In this document: positions 52,878-60,736 of the stretch, in pieces
How the letters are laid out: every line of letters begins with the position of its first letter
Position numbering within the stretch: position 1 is the first letter of the stretch
Source: GCA-2748575 sp965222725
GTDB lineage: Bacteria > Pseudomonadota > Gammaproteobacteria > Pseudomonadales > Ketobacteraceae
Length of the DNA stretch: 64,000 bases
Reading direction: 5' to 3'
NCBI GenBank assembly: GCA_965222725.1
Contig: OZ244969.1
Span: 4,340,001 to 4,404,000, forward strand
Translations under genes and position numbers: made by a program
The notes under the pieces: generated by a model
Seen by the model: only the letters and a program-made list of their open reading frames with translations
Database searches by the model: none
Told to the model about the DNA's origin: nothing

Positions 52878-54014
52878 CTAAGCCAGCTTAGCCAGGCTTA
52901 TATATTTAGGCGCAATAGCGTCAAGTGTATAATTTGTGCTGTAAAACCGGTAACCGTTCTCGCGCAGCCGGTCATATTCATTCTTGTCTGCAACAAGACT
53001 TTGCAGCGCCTCCTGTAACTCTTCAGGTTCACAGACTTTACCCAGTCCATGCTGCTTTACCACGCCGTCCGGATCAAAAGTGGTTACCACCGGTTTGTGA
53101 AAGCTCCAGGCTTCAAGAAAAGTGGTGGGAAACCCCTCCAGATCAGAGGTGCAACACAGCAGCTGGCTGTCGCGGTACAGCTGCAATAATTCGGTATCGG
53201 GTATCTTGCCGTGAACCACCACGTTGGCGATCGTTGCCGCCCGGTTCACCAGATCCTGCGCATACTCGGTTTTTGCGTTGGATGCTCCGATGATATGAAA
53301 CGTCATATCCGGCAAGGCTTCAGCCAGATCCAGATAGCGATCCAGCCGCTTCACCTCAATCACTCTGCCAACCCACAAAATCTGGGGCTTGTCTGGTGCT
53401 TGCCCTGCGGGGGGCAACTGACTGACTAGCGAAGCATCCTGCTCAAACGGCATGGGTATTACCACGGACTCCAGCCCAAACGCCTTTTTTAAACGTTCAG
53501 CCTGAACCCCGGTCTGAGACACGATATCGTCTGCCTTGCGCAAGCCCCACAGATAGAGCTTTTTCTCCCGGCTGGACTTCAGCGCGGGTAGCGCAGGGTC
53601 GCAGTTGGCATCACTGGCGATACAATAAACAAAGCGGCGCTTGCGCATCAGCCAGTGAGCACCGGTTCGGGTAACAAAGGTTTCCACGCCTGCTCCCATC
53701 TGGAAATAGGCCTTGGCGTCTGCACTCTTCATGGCAGACCAGATGGAGGTCATCCTGGGATGCACAAAACGCAGGCCCTGAATGCCCTTTTCCGGCGCAT
53801 AGGCCTTATAGATGGTGATACCGTCCAAGACTTCGCCATCTTTCTGGCCTTCGTCGTAGGTGATAAAAGCGACTTTTACACCCTGGCGTGCCAGTCCCCG
53901 TGCCAGGGTCACCAGCACCCGCTCTATGCCGCCCAGATACCGGGGGAGTGGCGCCCGGCTCAGCAAATCGTAACATTTGAGTCCTACAAAACAGATATCG
54001 TGTTTGTATTCCAT
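52878..54014 (-). CDS. GT4 family glycosyltransferase
   Basis: 378-residue GT-B glycosyltransferase. N-terminal segment RYLGGIERVLVTLARGLARQ and FITYDEGQKDGEV mark the acceptor domain. QILWVGRVIEVKRLDRYLDLAEAL and CTSDLEGFPTTFLEAWSFHKPV mark the donor domain with the GT4 catalytic glutamate pair. First gene of a minus-strand pair with the GT4 at 51726; divergent from wecB across a 331-bp gap carrying a tandem 12-bp repeat. The role as a sugar-adding enzyme in the repeat unit is inferred from family and context. Confidence 0.9.
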   Translation of the reverse strand: MEYKHDICFVGLKCYDLLSRAPLPRYLGGIERVLVTLARGLARQGVKVAFITYDEGQKDGEVLDGITIYKAYAPEKGIQGLRFVHPRMTSIWSAMKSADAKAYFQMGAGVETFVTRTGAHWLMRKRRFVYCIASDANCDPALPALKSSREKKLYLWGLRKADDIVSQTGVQAERLKKAFGLESVVIPMPFEQDASLVSQLPPAGQAPDKPQILWVGRVIEVKRLDRYLDLAEALPDMTFHIIGASNAKTEYAQDLVNRAATIANVVVHGKIPDTELLQLYRDSQLLCCTSDLEGFPTTFLEAWSFHKPVVTTFDPDGVVKQHGLGKVCEPEELQEALQSLVADKNEYDRLRENGYRFYSTNYTLDAIAPKYISLAKLA

Positions 54015-54345
54015 TCAAACTCCGGGACAGTGCATGGCAGTGGCTAATAAGGCGTGGCATTTTAGACCCCACGGGCAAAACATAAAGGACTATCTACAAA
54101 TCTTCACATTTTTGAAACAGGTTCCCCGCAAAAAGTTTTCTATGATGGGCGCCCCTGGTTGTTCACGGCACTATTCACGGCACTATTTACGGCACCCCTG
54201 ATCGCAGAAAAAACTCACTTAGGGCCGGTCAGGCACCCTAACAGCATGAAAACTGATTCCTGTTGGGCTAGAATGCCGCAATAGCGGACATTCACTTAAA
54301 ATGCATTGTTGTTCAAGAAGTTAAAATCCAAGGACTCCCTTCAAC
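54015..54345. other. Divergent region between the glycosyltransferase pair and wecB
   Basis: 331 bp without a gene. It contains three tandem 12-bp units at 54162-54197 and, toward wecB, GG (54232-54233) and GC (54244-54245) ten bases apart within CAGGCACCCTAACAGCATG, which matches the spacing of a sigma-54 promoter and the -24 element GGCAC but not a good -12. A TAGAAT -10-like box (54270-54275) lies further on without a good -35. Confidence 0.5.
54162..54197. repeat. Three tandem 12-bp repeats upstream of wecB
   Basis: TTCACGGCACTA occurs twice in tandem (54162-54173 and 54174-54185) and a third unit TTTACGGCACCC differs at three positions (54186-54197). They lie about 150 bp before wecB and about 150 bp before the divergent glycosyltransferase start, the usual place for regulator-binding iterons. 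Confidence 0.75.
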
Positions 54346-55476
54346 ATGAAAATTCTTACGGTATTCGGGACAAGACCAGAAGCCATCAAAATGGCGCCTT
54401 TGGCACTGGCACTGAAAGATGAAGTATCCATTGATGCCAGAGTCTGCGTCACAGCGCAGCACCGGGAAATGCTGGACCAGGTGTTGAACCTGTTCGAGAT
54501 AGAACCTGAATACGATTTGAACATCATGAAACCCGGTCAATCGCTGAGCGAAATCACCGCCAATATACTCTGTCAGCTGGAGCCGGTACTGAAGGAATTC
54601 CAGCCGGATTGCGTGCTGGTACACGGGGATACGTCCACCACCCTCAGCACGACCCTGGCGTCCTATTATCAGCAAATCCCGGTAGGTCATGTGGAAGCAG
54701 GCCTCAGAACCGGCAATATTTACTCCCCCTGGCCGGAAGAAGCCAACCGCAAACTCACCGGCGCCCTGGCCCGGTTTCATTTTGCGCCCACCGAACGCTC
54801 CCAGAACAACCTGCTGAAAGAGAATGTTGAACCATCCCATATTACCGTCACCGGCAACACGGTGATCGACGCTCTGCTCTGGGTCAGAGACCGAATCAGT
54901 CAGGATGAAGCGCTGCAGGAGGGCTTTGCCAGCCAGTACGACTTTCTGGATGAAAACCGCCGTATGATACTGGTTACCGGCCACCGCCGGGAAAGCTTCG
55001 GTCAGGGTTTTGAAAACATCTGTGCGTCACTGGCTCACATTGCCCATGAAAACCCGGATGTGGACATCGTTTACCCTGTTCATCTGAACCCCAATGTTCA
55101 GGAACCGGTCAATCGCCTGCTGTCAGGCATTCCGAACATTCACCTGATAGAACCACAGGATTACCTGCCCTTCGTGTATCTGATGATGCGGGCCTACATT
55201 ATTCTTACAGATTCCGGCGGCATTCAGGAGGAAGCCCCCTCACTGGGCAAGCCGGTGCTGGTTATGCGCAACACCACCGAACGCCCGGAAGCAGTTGATG
55301 CCGGCACCGTAAAACTGGTGGGAACCGACAAGCAGGTAATTATTGACGAAATCAGCACCTTGCTGAATGATAACGCAGCCTATGACACCATGAGCCGGGC
55401 ACACAACCCCTATGGTGATGGCAAGGCCTGCGAAAGAATCATAAACACTCTGAAAGCACAGGAAAAATCACTATGA
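54346..55476 (+). CDS. wecB: UDP-N-acetylglucosamine 2-epimerase, non-hydrolysing
   Basis: 376-residue enzyme converting UDP-GlcNAc to UDP-ManNAc. The N-terminus KILTVFGTRPEAIKMAPL, the block LVHGDTSTTLS, GHVEAGLRTGNIYSPWPEEANR and the C-terminal TDSGGIQEEAPSLGKPVL and RNTTERPEAV are characteristic of WecB/MnaA. AAGGA lies about 11 bp upstream. Its stop overlaps the start of wecC by 4 bp (ATGA), so both are coupled. The product goes to WecC to make UDP-ManNAcA, an acidic donor for surface polysaccharides. The enzyme is cytoplasmic. Confidence 0.96.
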   Translation: MKILTVFGTRPEAIKMAPLALALKDEVSIDARVCVTAQHREMLDQVLNLFEIEPEYDLNIMKPGQSLSEITANILCQLEPVLKEFQPDCVLVHGDTSTTLSTTLASYYQQIPVGHVEAGLRTGNIYSPWPEEANRKLTGALARFHFAPTERSQNNLLKENVEPSHITVTGNTVIDALLWVRDRISQDEALQEGFASQYDFLDENRRMILVTGHRRESFGQGFENICASLAHIAHENPDVDIVYPVHLNPNVQEPVNRLLSGIPNIHLIEPQDYLPFVYLMMRAYIILTDSGGIQEEAPSLGKPVLVMRNTTERPEAVDAGTVKLVGTDKQVIIDEISTLLNDNAAYDTMSRAHNPYGDGKACERIINTLKAQEKSL

Positions 55477-56744
55477 AGGAGTTCAGCACCATTTCCGTTA
55501 TCGGACTGGGCTATATTGGCCTGCCCACCGCGGCAGCATTCGCTTCCAGACGTAAACAGGTGATCGGCGTTGATGTTAATGAAAAAGCCGTTAACACCAT
55601 CAACGAAGGCGGAATTCATATTGTTGAGCCCGAACTGGATATTGCTGTGCACTCTACCGTTACCGCCGGATATTTGCGTGCCACCACCAAACCGGAGCCG
55701 GCAGATGCCTTTCTTATCGCCGTACCGACCCCTTTCAAGGAAGGCCACCAGCCGGATCTTTCCTATATCGAAGCGGCAGCCAAATCCATCGCCCCGGTGC
55801 TGGCGAAAGACAATATTGTGATTCTTGAATCCACTTCGCCGGTGGGCGCCACTGAGCAAATGTCTGCCTGGCTGAAAGAAGCCCGCCCGGACCTGAGCTT
55901 TCCGCAGGATAGTGGCGAAGACAGTGATATCCGCATCGCTCACTGCCCGGAGCGGGTTTTGCCCGGCCATGTAATGCATGAGTTGATCTCCAACGACCGC
56001 GTTATCGGCGGCATGACCGCAAAATGCTCCCAGTATGCGTCGGACCTGTACAAGATTTTTGTGCAGGGCGAATGCATTGTTACCAACGCCAGAACAGCAG
56101 AGATGTGCAAGCTCACAGAAAATGCTTCACGCGACGTCAGCATCGCCTTTGCCAACGAACTGTCCATTATTTGCGACAAGCAGGATATCAATGTCTGGGA
56201 GCTGATTTCTCTGGCTAATCGTCACCCCAGGGTTAATATTCTCCAGCCTGGTCCCGGCGTGGGAGGTCACTGTATTGCGGTAGATCCCTGGTTTATCATC
56301 AGCCAGACCCCTGAAGAAGCACGCCTGATCAAGACCGCACGGGACATTAACGACTACAAGCCGGACTGGGTGGTTGAACGGGTTAAAATCGCGATCTCTG
56401 ATTACCTGTCCTCGCATCCTGACAAGACGGCGGCGGACATCAAAGTGGCCTGTTTCGGCCTGGCATTCAAGGCGAACATCGATGATTTGCGGGAAAGCCC
56501 TGCGCTGGATATTACCCTGGAGCTGGCCACCCAGTTACCAGGCAAAGTCCTGGCAGTCGAACCCCATATTACGGAACTGCCGCAAAAACTGCAGGATGCC
56601 GGGATTGAATTTGCCGGCACCGGTGATGCCATTGCACAAGCCGACATTATGGTGCTGCTGGTGGATCACAAGCTTTTTAAAGAGCTGAAGATTACCCGCC
56701 AAAGCGGCAAGATTCTTGTGGATACCCGAGGTATCTGGCAGTAA
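55473..56744 (+). CDS. wecC: UDP-N-acetyl-D-mannosamine dehydrogenase
   Basis: 423-residue NAD-dependent four-electron dehydrogenase that oxidises UDP-ManNAc to UDP-ManNAcA. NAD-binding motif VIGLGYIGLPTAAAFASR, central LTENASRDVSIAFANELS, catalytic cysteine in GPGVGGHCIAVDPWF, and C-terminal segment VACFGLAFKANIDDLRESPAL. Length is normal. It is coupled to wecB and ends just before a perfect hairpin. WecC is favoured over UDP-glucose dehydrogenase because of the wecB partner and the ESPA-type block in place of the KFND block. Confidence 0.95.
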   Translation: MKEFSTISVIGLGYIGLPTAAAFASRRKQVIGVDVNEKAVNTINEGGIHIVEPELDIAVHSTVTAGYLRATTKPEPADAFLIAVPTPFKEGHQPDLSYIEAAAKSIAPVLAKDNIVILESTSPVGATEQMSAWLKEARPDLSFPQDSGEDSDIRIAHCPERVLPGHVMHELISNDRVIGGMTAKCSQYASDLYKIFVQGECIVTNARTAEMCKLTENASRDVSIAFANELSIICDKQDINVWELISLANRHPRVNILQPGPGVGGHCIAVDPWFIISQTPEEARLIKTARDINDYKPDWVVERVKIAISDYLSSHPDKTAADIKVACFGLAFKANIDDLRESPALDITLELATQLPGKVLAVEPHITELPQKLQDAGIEFAGTGDAIAQADIMVLLVDHKLFKELKITRQSGKILVDTRGIWQ

Positions 56745-56756
56745 ACCGTAATCCTT

Positions 56757-56790
56757 AATCCAGGCAGGAATACTGTTTTCTGCCTGGATT
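56757..56790 (+). terminator. Hairpin after wecC, terminator or attenuator
   Basis: AATCCAGGCAG (56757-56767) pairs perfectly with CTGCCTGGATT (56780-56790) over a 12-nt loop. CCTTC rather than a T-run follows, and the SGNH gene starts 14 bp later. It may partly terminate or shape the message between wecC and the modification genes. Confidence 0.5.
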
Positions 56791-56803
56791 CCTTCACCGG
56801 AGC

Positions 56804-57547
56804 ATGCATTCAATAACAACCGTCAAACTCAGCGCCAGAAGCCTTGCGATCATTGTCGCAGTCCTGACCCTTCTGGCTTTTGCCATCGCCGGGAGCGGCT
56901 ATTTTATTGTCTGGCACAAGCTACAGGACGTAATAGCCCGGGAAAAATCCAAGACCTATCAATCCCTGCACCATTTTTACCTGAAGCAGCTTCAGCAGGC
57001 AGAGGCTGACACCATACTGATTATCGGCGACAGCCATGTCCAGAGCCTGTTGGCACAGCGCATTCATTCCCGGGCCATCAACCTCGGTATTGGCGGTGAT
57101 ACGATCCAGGGAGTCACAAACCGGCTTCAGGATTATCACAACATTGCTCCGGACAGCATGGCTGTGGTGCTTGTGGGAACCAATAATCTGCTCACGGAAA
57201 ACATCGCGGACAGCATAGGCAGATTGCCCCGACTAGCCCGGCTACTGGAGTCGTTTCCAGGCGTTTTCTGGGTCGGTGCGCCCCACGCGAGCAGTGCTCG
57301 GATTTCAGCAGCCAAGATTGCCCAATTCAATGAATCTGTTGAAAAAACCTGTGTTTCCATGAGTCATTGTCGGTATATCAATGGTTTCCCGACAGATATG
57401 AATACAAGCGCCTACCTGAATATAGATGGCATTCACCTTACACCGGCGGGCTATGAACACCTGACCTCACAAATCAGACAGGATATAATAGCCAGCTCAC
57501 GAGCCACACCATTCCAAGGAGACGCGAGTGCGCCGCAGAATTTATGA
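56804..57547 (+). CDS. SGNH/GDSL hydrolase, membrane-anchored
   Basis: 247-residue protein with one N-terminal membrane helix (about residues 13-34, SLAIIVAVLTLLAFAIAGSGYF), so the catalytic part should face the periplasm. The SGNH blocks are all visible: I TILIIGDSHVQSL (Ser nucleophile in GDSH), II NLGIGGDTIQG, III VVLVGTNNL, V DGIHLTPAGYEHL (Asp/His pair). It probably adds or removes an acetyl or other ester group. Its 3' end overlaps the next acyltransferase gene by 20 bp; the SGNH plus acyltransferase-3 pair is a recurrent O-acetylation unit in polysaccharide loci. GGAG lies only 2 bp before its start, so initiation may be inefficient. Confidence 0.9.
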   Translation: MHSITTVKLSARSLAIIVAVLTLLAFAIAGSGYFIVWHKLQDVIAREKSKTYQSLHHFYLKQLQQAEADTILIIGDSHVQSLLAQRIHSRAINLGIGGDTIQGVTNRLQDYHNIAPDSMAVVLVGTNNLLTENIADSIGRLPRLARLLESFPGVFWVGAPHASSARISAAKIAQFNESVEKTCVSMSHCRYINGFPTDMNTSAYLNIDGIHLTPAGYEHLTSQIRQDIIASSRATPFQGDASAPQNL

Positions 57548-58544
57548 ACTGGATGCATTGCGAGGCATAGCCGCGCTCGCTGTTGTGATTTACCACTTCA
57601 CTACGCGCTACGATGTTTTATACGGCTTCGAACAGGCGCCGCTGTTTACCTTTCCGCTGGGGCATTACGGCGTACAATTGTTCTTTGTGGTCAGTGGTTT
57701 TGTTATTTTCCTCTCTCTGAATAGCTGCAAGCACCCTGCCGATTTTATCGTTTCCCGTTTTGCCCGGCTTTACCCGGTTTACTGGGCGGCGGTGGCTATT
57801 ACCTTTTCTACGGTCATCTACTTTGGCCTGGAAGGCAGAGAAAGAACCTTGTTCGAAGCACTGGTGAATCTCACCATGTTGCAGGGGTTTGTGGGGGTTC
57901 CTGATGTAGAGGGTGTTTACTGGACGCTCAAATGGGAACTGACTTTCTATTTCTGGGCACTGATGATCTTTATTTTCAACCTGCAAAAACATGTGCTTTG
58001 GGCTTGCCTGCTGTTGCTGGTTTCCCAGTGGATAGTCGTAGCTTTCGAATATTACGTGATGAACGTACCCGGCATACTCAAACTGATTTCACTTAACACC
58101 TATGGCAACCTGTTTGCCGCCGGAATCCTTTTTTACCTGATGATGTATTCAGAGTCCCGTCCGGTGATGCATGTGCTTATGGCCATTGCCCTGGTCAATC
58201 AGCTACTGGTTCATGACCTGGAATCTTTTTATGTGACTGCCGGCATCTTTGCCCTTTTCTATCTCTTTATTTATGACAAGCTGCAGTTTTTGTCGGTGAA
58301 GCCGCTGATCACCCTGGGCACCATTTCCTACTCACTCTACCTTATTCACGAGTACGTGGGCTGGATTCTGATGCGCGAATTGATGGAAGCAGGCGTCAAC
58401 AGCACCGTTGCCGTTGCTTCAGCTACCGTCATGGCTTTGGTACTGGCTTACCTTCTGACCTTCAGGATTGAGCACCCGGCCATGAAGAAAATCAAAGATA
58501 TCTACAAAACCAAATACCGGGTCAAGCTGGTAAAAACCGCTTAA
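57528..58544 (+). CDS. Acyltransferase-3 family membrane protein
   Basis: 338-residue polytopic protein. It opens IYELDALRGIAALAVVIYHF, the acyltransferase-3 signature with catalytic H. VYWTLKWELTFYFWAL is the family block. Ten hydrophobic helices are predicted, and PVMHVLMAIALVNQLLVHD and SYSLYLIHEYVGWILM lie in the C-terminal half. Start is GTG at 57528, with AAGGAG 6 bp upstream and inside the SGNH gene. It is shorter than OafA because it has no SGNH domain of its own; the upstream gene supplies that part. The two probably act as one O-acyl transfer system on the exported polysaccharide. Confidence 0.92.
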   Translation: MRRRIYELDALRGIAALAVVIYHFTTRYDVLYGFEQAPLFTFPLGHYGVQLFFVVSGFVIFLSLNSCKHPADFIVSRFARLYPVYWAAVAITFSTVIYFGLEGRERTLFEALVNLTMLQGFVGVPDVEGVYWTLKWELTFYFWALMIFIFNLQKHVLWACLLLLVSQWIVVAFEYYVMNVPGILKLISLNTYGNLFAAGILFYLMMYSESRPVMHVLMAIALVNQLLVHDLESFYVTAGIFALFYLFIYDKLQFLSVKPLITLGTISYSLYLIHEYVGWILMRELMEAGVNSTVAVASATVMALVLAYLLTFRIEHPAMKKIKDIYKTKYRVKLVKTA

Positions 58545-58589
58545 CCCCCATTGAAATAACTAAACCTTAAATTTTTTCAGAGTTGTCAG

Positions 58590-59507
58590 ATGCAAACCGA
58601 TCGCCAGAAAATAAAGCTAGTTTATATTATGTCCCCCAGCTATTCGGGCTCAACACTGCTTACCACTTTGCTGGCGCAACGCACCGACATTGCAACCATC
58701 GGCGAGCTGAAAGCCAACAATATGCCTGATATAGGCACTTATATCTGCTCCTGTGGGACACCTATTCTGGAATGCGAATTCTGGGAATCACTGCAACAAA
58801 CCATTCAGCAACAAGGCGGCAAGCTGGAACTTTCAGATTTTGAAACCCGTTTTCGCTCAACCAACAAACCTCTGGACCGGGTGTTGCGCCCCAATGTAAA
58901 AGGCAAGACACTGGAATGGATGCGCCATCTGGCACTCACTCTTATCCCTTCCTTTAATCAAGGGTTCCAACGCATTCTTGAGCAGAACCACCAGGTAATA
59001 TCAGCCGCATGCCAATATTACGCAACAGATACTTTTCTTGATGGTTCCAAAGATCCATTACGAGCACTGATTTTCAGCCGCTATACAAACTACGACTTGC
59101 GAGTAATCTATCTGACAAGAGACGGTCGCGGCACGCTGAACTCTGATAAAAAATACAACGGACTCAGTACCCGTGAGGCCTCTGTTTCCTGGAAGAACAA
59201 GATTGAGGAGATGGACCGTGTGGCCAATATGCTACCGGCAAAACAGGTAATGAAATTGCGCTATGAAACCCTGTGCCAGGCTCCCGAAGAAACCTTTCAG
59301 AACATCGTGAAGTTTGCGCAACTCAAAGAACTGCCGGAGCAAGAGGTCCGCAGCAAGCTGCATATTCTCGGCAATAACAACATGCGCCTGGTAAAAACCA
59401 GTGAAATCAGACTGGACGAAAAGTGGAAGAAATCTTTAACTGATGAAGATATCCGGGAATTTTTGACTATCGCCGGAACAGTAAACAGCAGACTGGGGTA
59501 TCAATAA
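58590..59507 (+). CDS. Sulfotransferase family protein
   Basis: 305-residue cytoplasmic protein of the PAPS-dependent sulfotransferase family. The 5'-phosphosulfate-binding loop is YIMSPSYSGSTLLTTLLAQ near the N-terminus, and the 3'-phosphate-binding segment is VIYLTRDGRGTLNSDKKYNG (about residue 170). A CSCGTPILECEFW cysteine cluster is seen near residue 50. The C-terminal block LRYETLCQAPEETFQNIVKF matches bacterial sulfotransferase 3-type enzymes. It may sulfate the polysaccharide repeat unit or a carrier lipid. No sulfate-activation genes (cysND, cysC) are nearby, so PAPS comes from general metabolism. It follows the acyltransferase by 45 bp on the same strand. Confidence 0.85.
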   Translation: MQTDRQKIKLVYIMSPSYSGSTLLTTLLAQRTDIATIGELKANNMPDIGTYICSCGTPILECEFWESLQQTIQQQGGKLELSDFETRFRSTNKPLDRVLRPNVKGKTLEWMRHLALTLIPSFNQGFQRILEQNHQVISAACQYYATDTFLDGSKDPLRALIFSRYTNYDLRVIYLTRDGRGTLNSDKKYNGLSTREASVSWKNKIEEMDRVANMLPAKQVMKLRYETLCQAPEETFQNIVKFAQLKELPEQEVRSKLHILGNNNMRLVKTSEIRLDEKWKKSLTDEDIREFLTIAGTVNSRLGYQ

Positions 59508-59529
59508 ACCTGAAGCCTTCCTCCGCGCA

Positions 59530-60720
59530 CTATGAGAGCATGTTGTCCCAGCGCTCGCCGACTTTCCTGATGTCATAATCCAGCGCTGCCTCCCTGGCAG
59601 CAACTGCCATCTGCTGCTGCAGGCTCTCGTTGTTCAGTAAGGCTAACACCCGCTCGGCAATCAAAGCGGGTTCGCAGGGCTCCAGCAAGTAACCATTGAC
59701 GCCCTCCTTCACCACATCACTCAGATCTCCTACGTCAGACACCAGTGCAGGCACCTCGCATAACATGGCCTGAAGCATCGCCTGTGACAGGCCCTCCGAA
59801 CTGGATGTGAGCAGAAAAAGACGGCTCTGGTTGAGAAAATTTTCCACCTCGTTTTGCCAGCCGGCGAATTCGATACTCTTGCGCACACCAAGACGATCAG
59901 CCAGCGCTTCCGCTTCTTCACGGCCAGGGCCATCCCCGACCACCAACAGACTCACGGCCCTTTCTTTCTGTATAAGCGCCATCGCCTCGATAACCAGGTG
60001 TAAACGCTTCACCTCGGAAATACGGCCGACAAACACCATATCATAGGCTTTTCCGATGCCTGGCTCCGGCTTGAATCGCTGAGTATCGATTCCGGCAGTA
60101 ATAATGTGCACCTGCTGTGATCTAACCCCAGCTTCGCCCACAAAGTAATCCCTGGCTTTCGTGCCCCTTACTACAACATAATCACACCGGCGTACCAGCG
60201 CACATAGCAGGTTTTCTATGGCAGGTTCGGCTTCTTTAAGGCGCCCGAATATGCGGTTTTCCGTTGTGTAGCCTCCGCCTTTTACTTCGCGAATGCCGCC
60301 GCCGCAAACATACACTGACCTGGCACCGACAAGTTTGGCAAAGAACACCGAAAACAGTCCGTTAAGCAACAGGTGGAAGCCTCCCAGAACCTGGGGCCGC
60401 ATCTTGATGGCAACACAACCAAAGTACACCAGTCGGGCTATATCTTTACCCAGAAGCCGGTTAAGCCACGACGGCGCATAAAGCGGCGTCACCTTGTCGA
60501 TAACAGGTACGGTGTTTTCCGCTACCATATAGACTTCGCTGACACGGTCAGAGTAACTGAATACTTCCAGTTGCGAGCGTATCCAGGCATCGGAATAGAA
60601 ATTACCGGTGAGCAACACCTTGTTCCGGGGTAACAAATTCCGCTTTGGAATAAGCACACCCAGCAGCTTTACCAGCAATAATTCAATCGCCAGGATGCAA
60701 CGCAGGAAAAGAGCGTACAA
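59530..60720 (-). CDS. GT4 family glycosyltransferase
   Basis: 396-residue glycosyltransferase with a hydrophobic N-terminus (about residues 1-22, FLRCILAIELLLVKLLGVLI) that may tie it to the membrane. The donor domain has MVFVGRISEVKRLHLVIEAMAL, VVGDGPGREEAEALADRLG and the GT4 motif SSSEGLSQAMLQAMLCEVPALV. Translation appears to start at TTG 60720 with AGAGAGGA 6-7 bp before it, 16 bp after the flippase gene. The cysteine-glycine stretch VCGGGIREVKGGGY is a peculiar feature in the acceptor domain. Probably one of the repeat-unit assembly enzymes. Confidence 0.88.
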   Translation of the reverse strand: MYALFLRCILAIELLLVKLLGVLIPKRNLLPRNKVLLTGNFYSDAWIRSQLEVFSYSDRVSEVYMVAENTVPVIDKVTPLYAPSWLNRLLGKDIARLVYFGCVAIKMRPQVLGGFHLLLNGLFSVFFAKLVGARSVYVCGGGIREVKGGGYTTENRIFGRLKEAEPAIENLLCALVRRCDYVVVRGTKARDYFVGEAGVRSQQVHIITAGIDTQRFKPEPGIGKAYDMVFVGRISEVKRLHLVIEAMALIQKERAVSLLVVGDGPGREEAEALADRLGVRKSIEFAGWQNEVENFLNQSRLFLLTSSSEGLSQAMLQAMLCEVPALVSDVGDLSDVVKEGVNGYLLEPCEPALIAERVLALLNNESLQQQMAVAAREAALDYDIRKVGERWDNMLS

Positions 60721-60736
60721 GATTAATCCTCTCTCA

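Noticed and set aside
54162..54197. Tandem repeats considered as a CRISPR array
   Set aside because: The units are 12 bp and adjoin directly without spacers.
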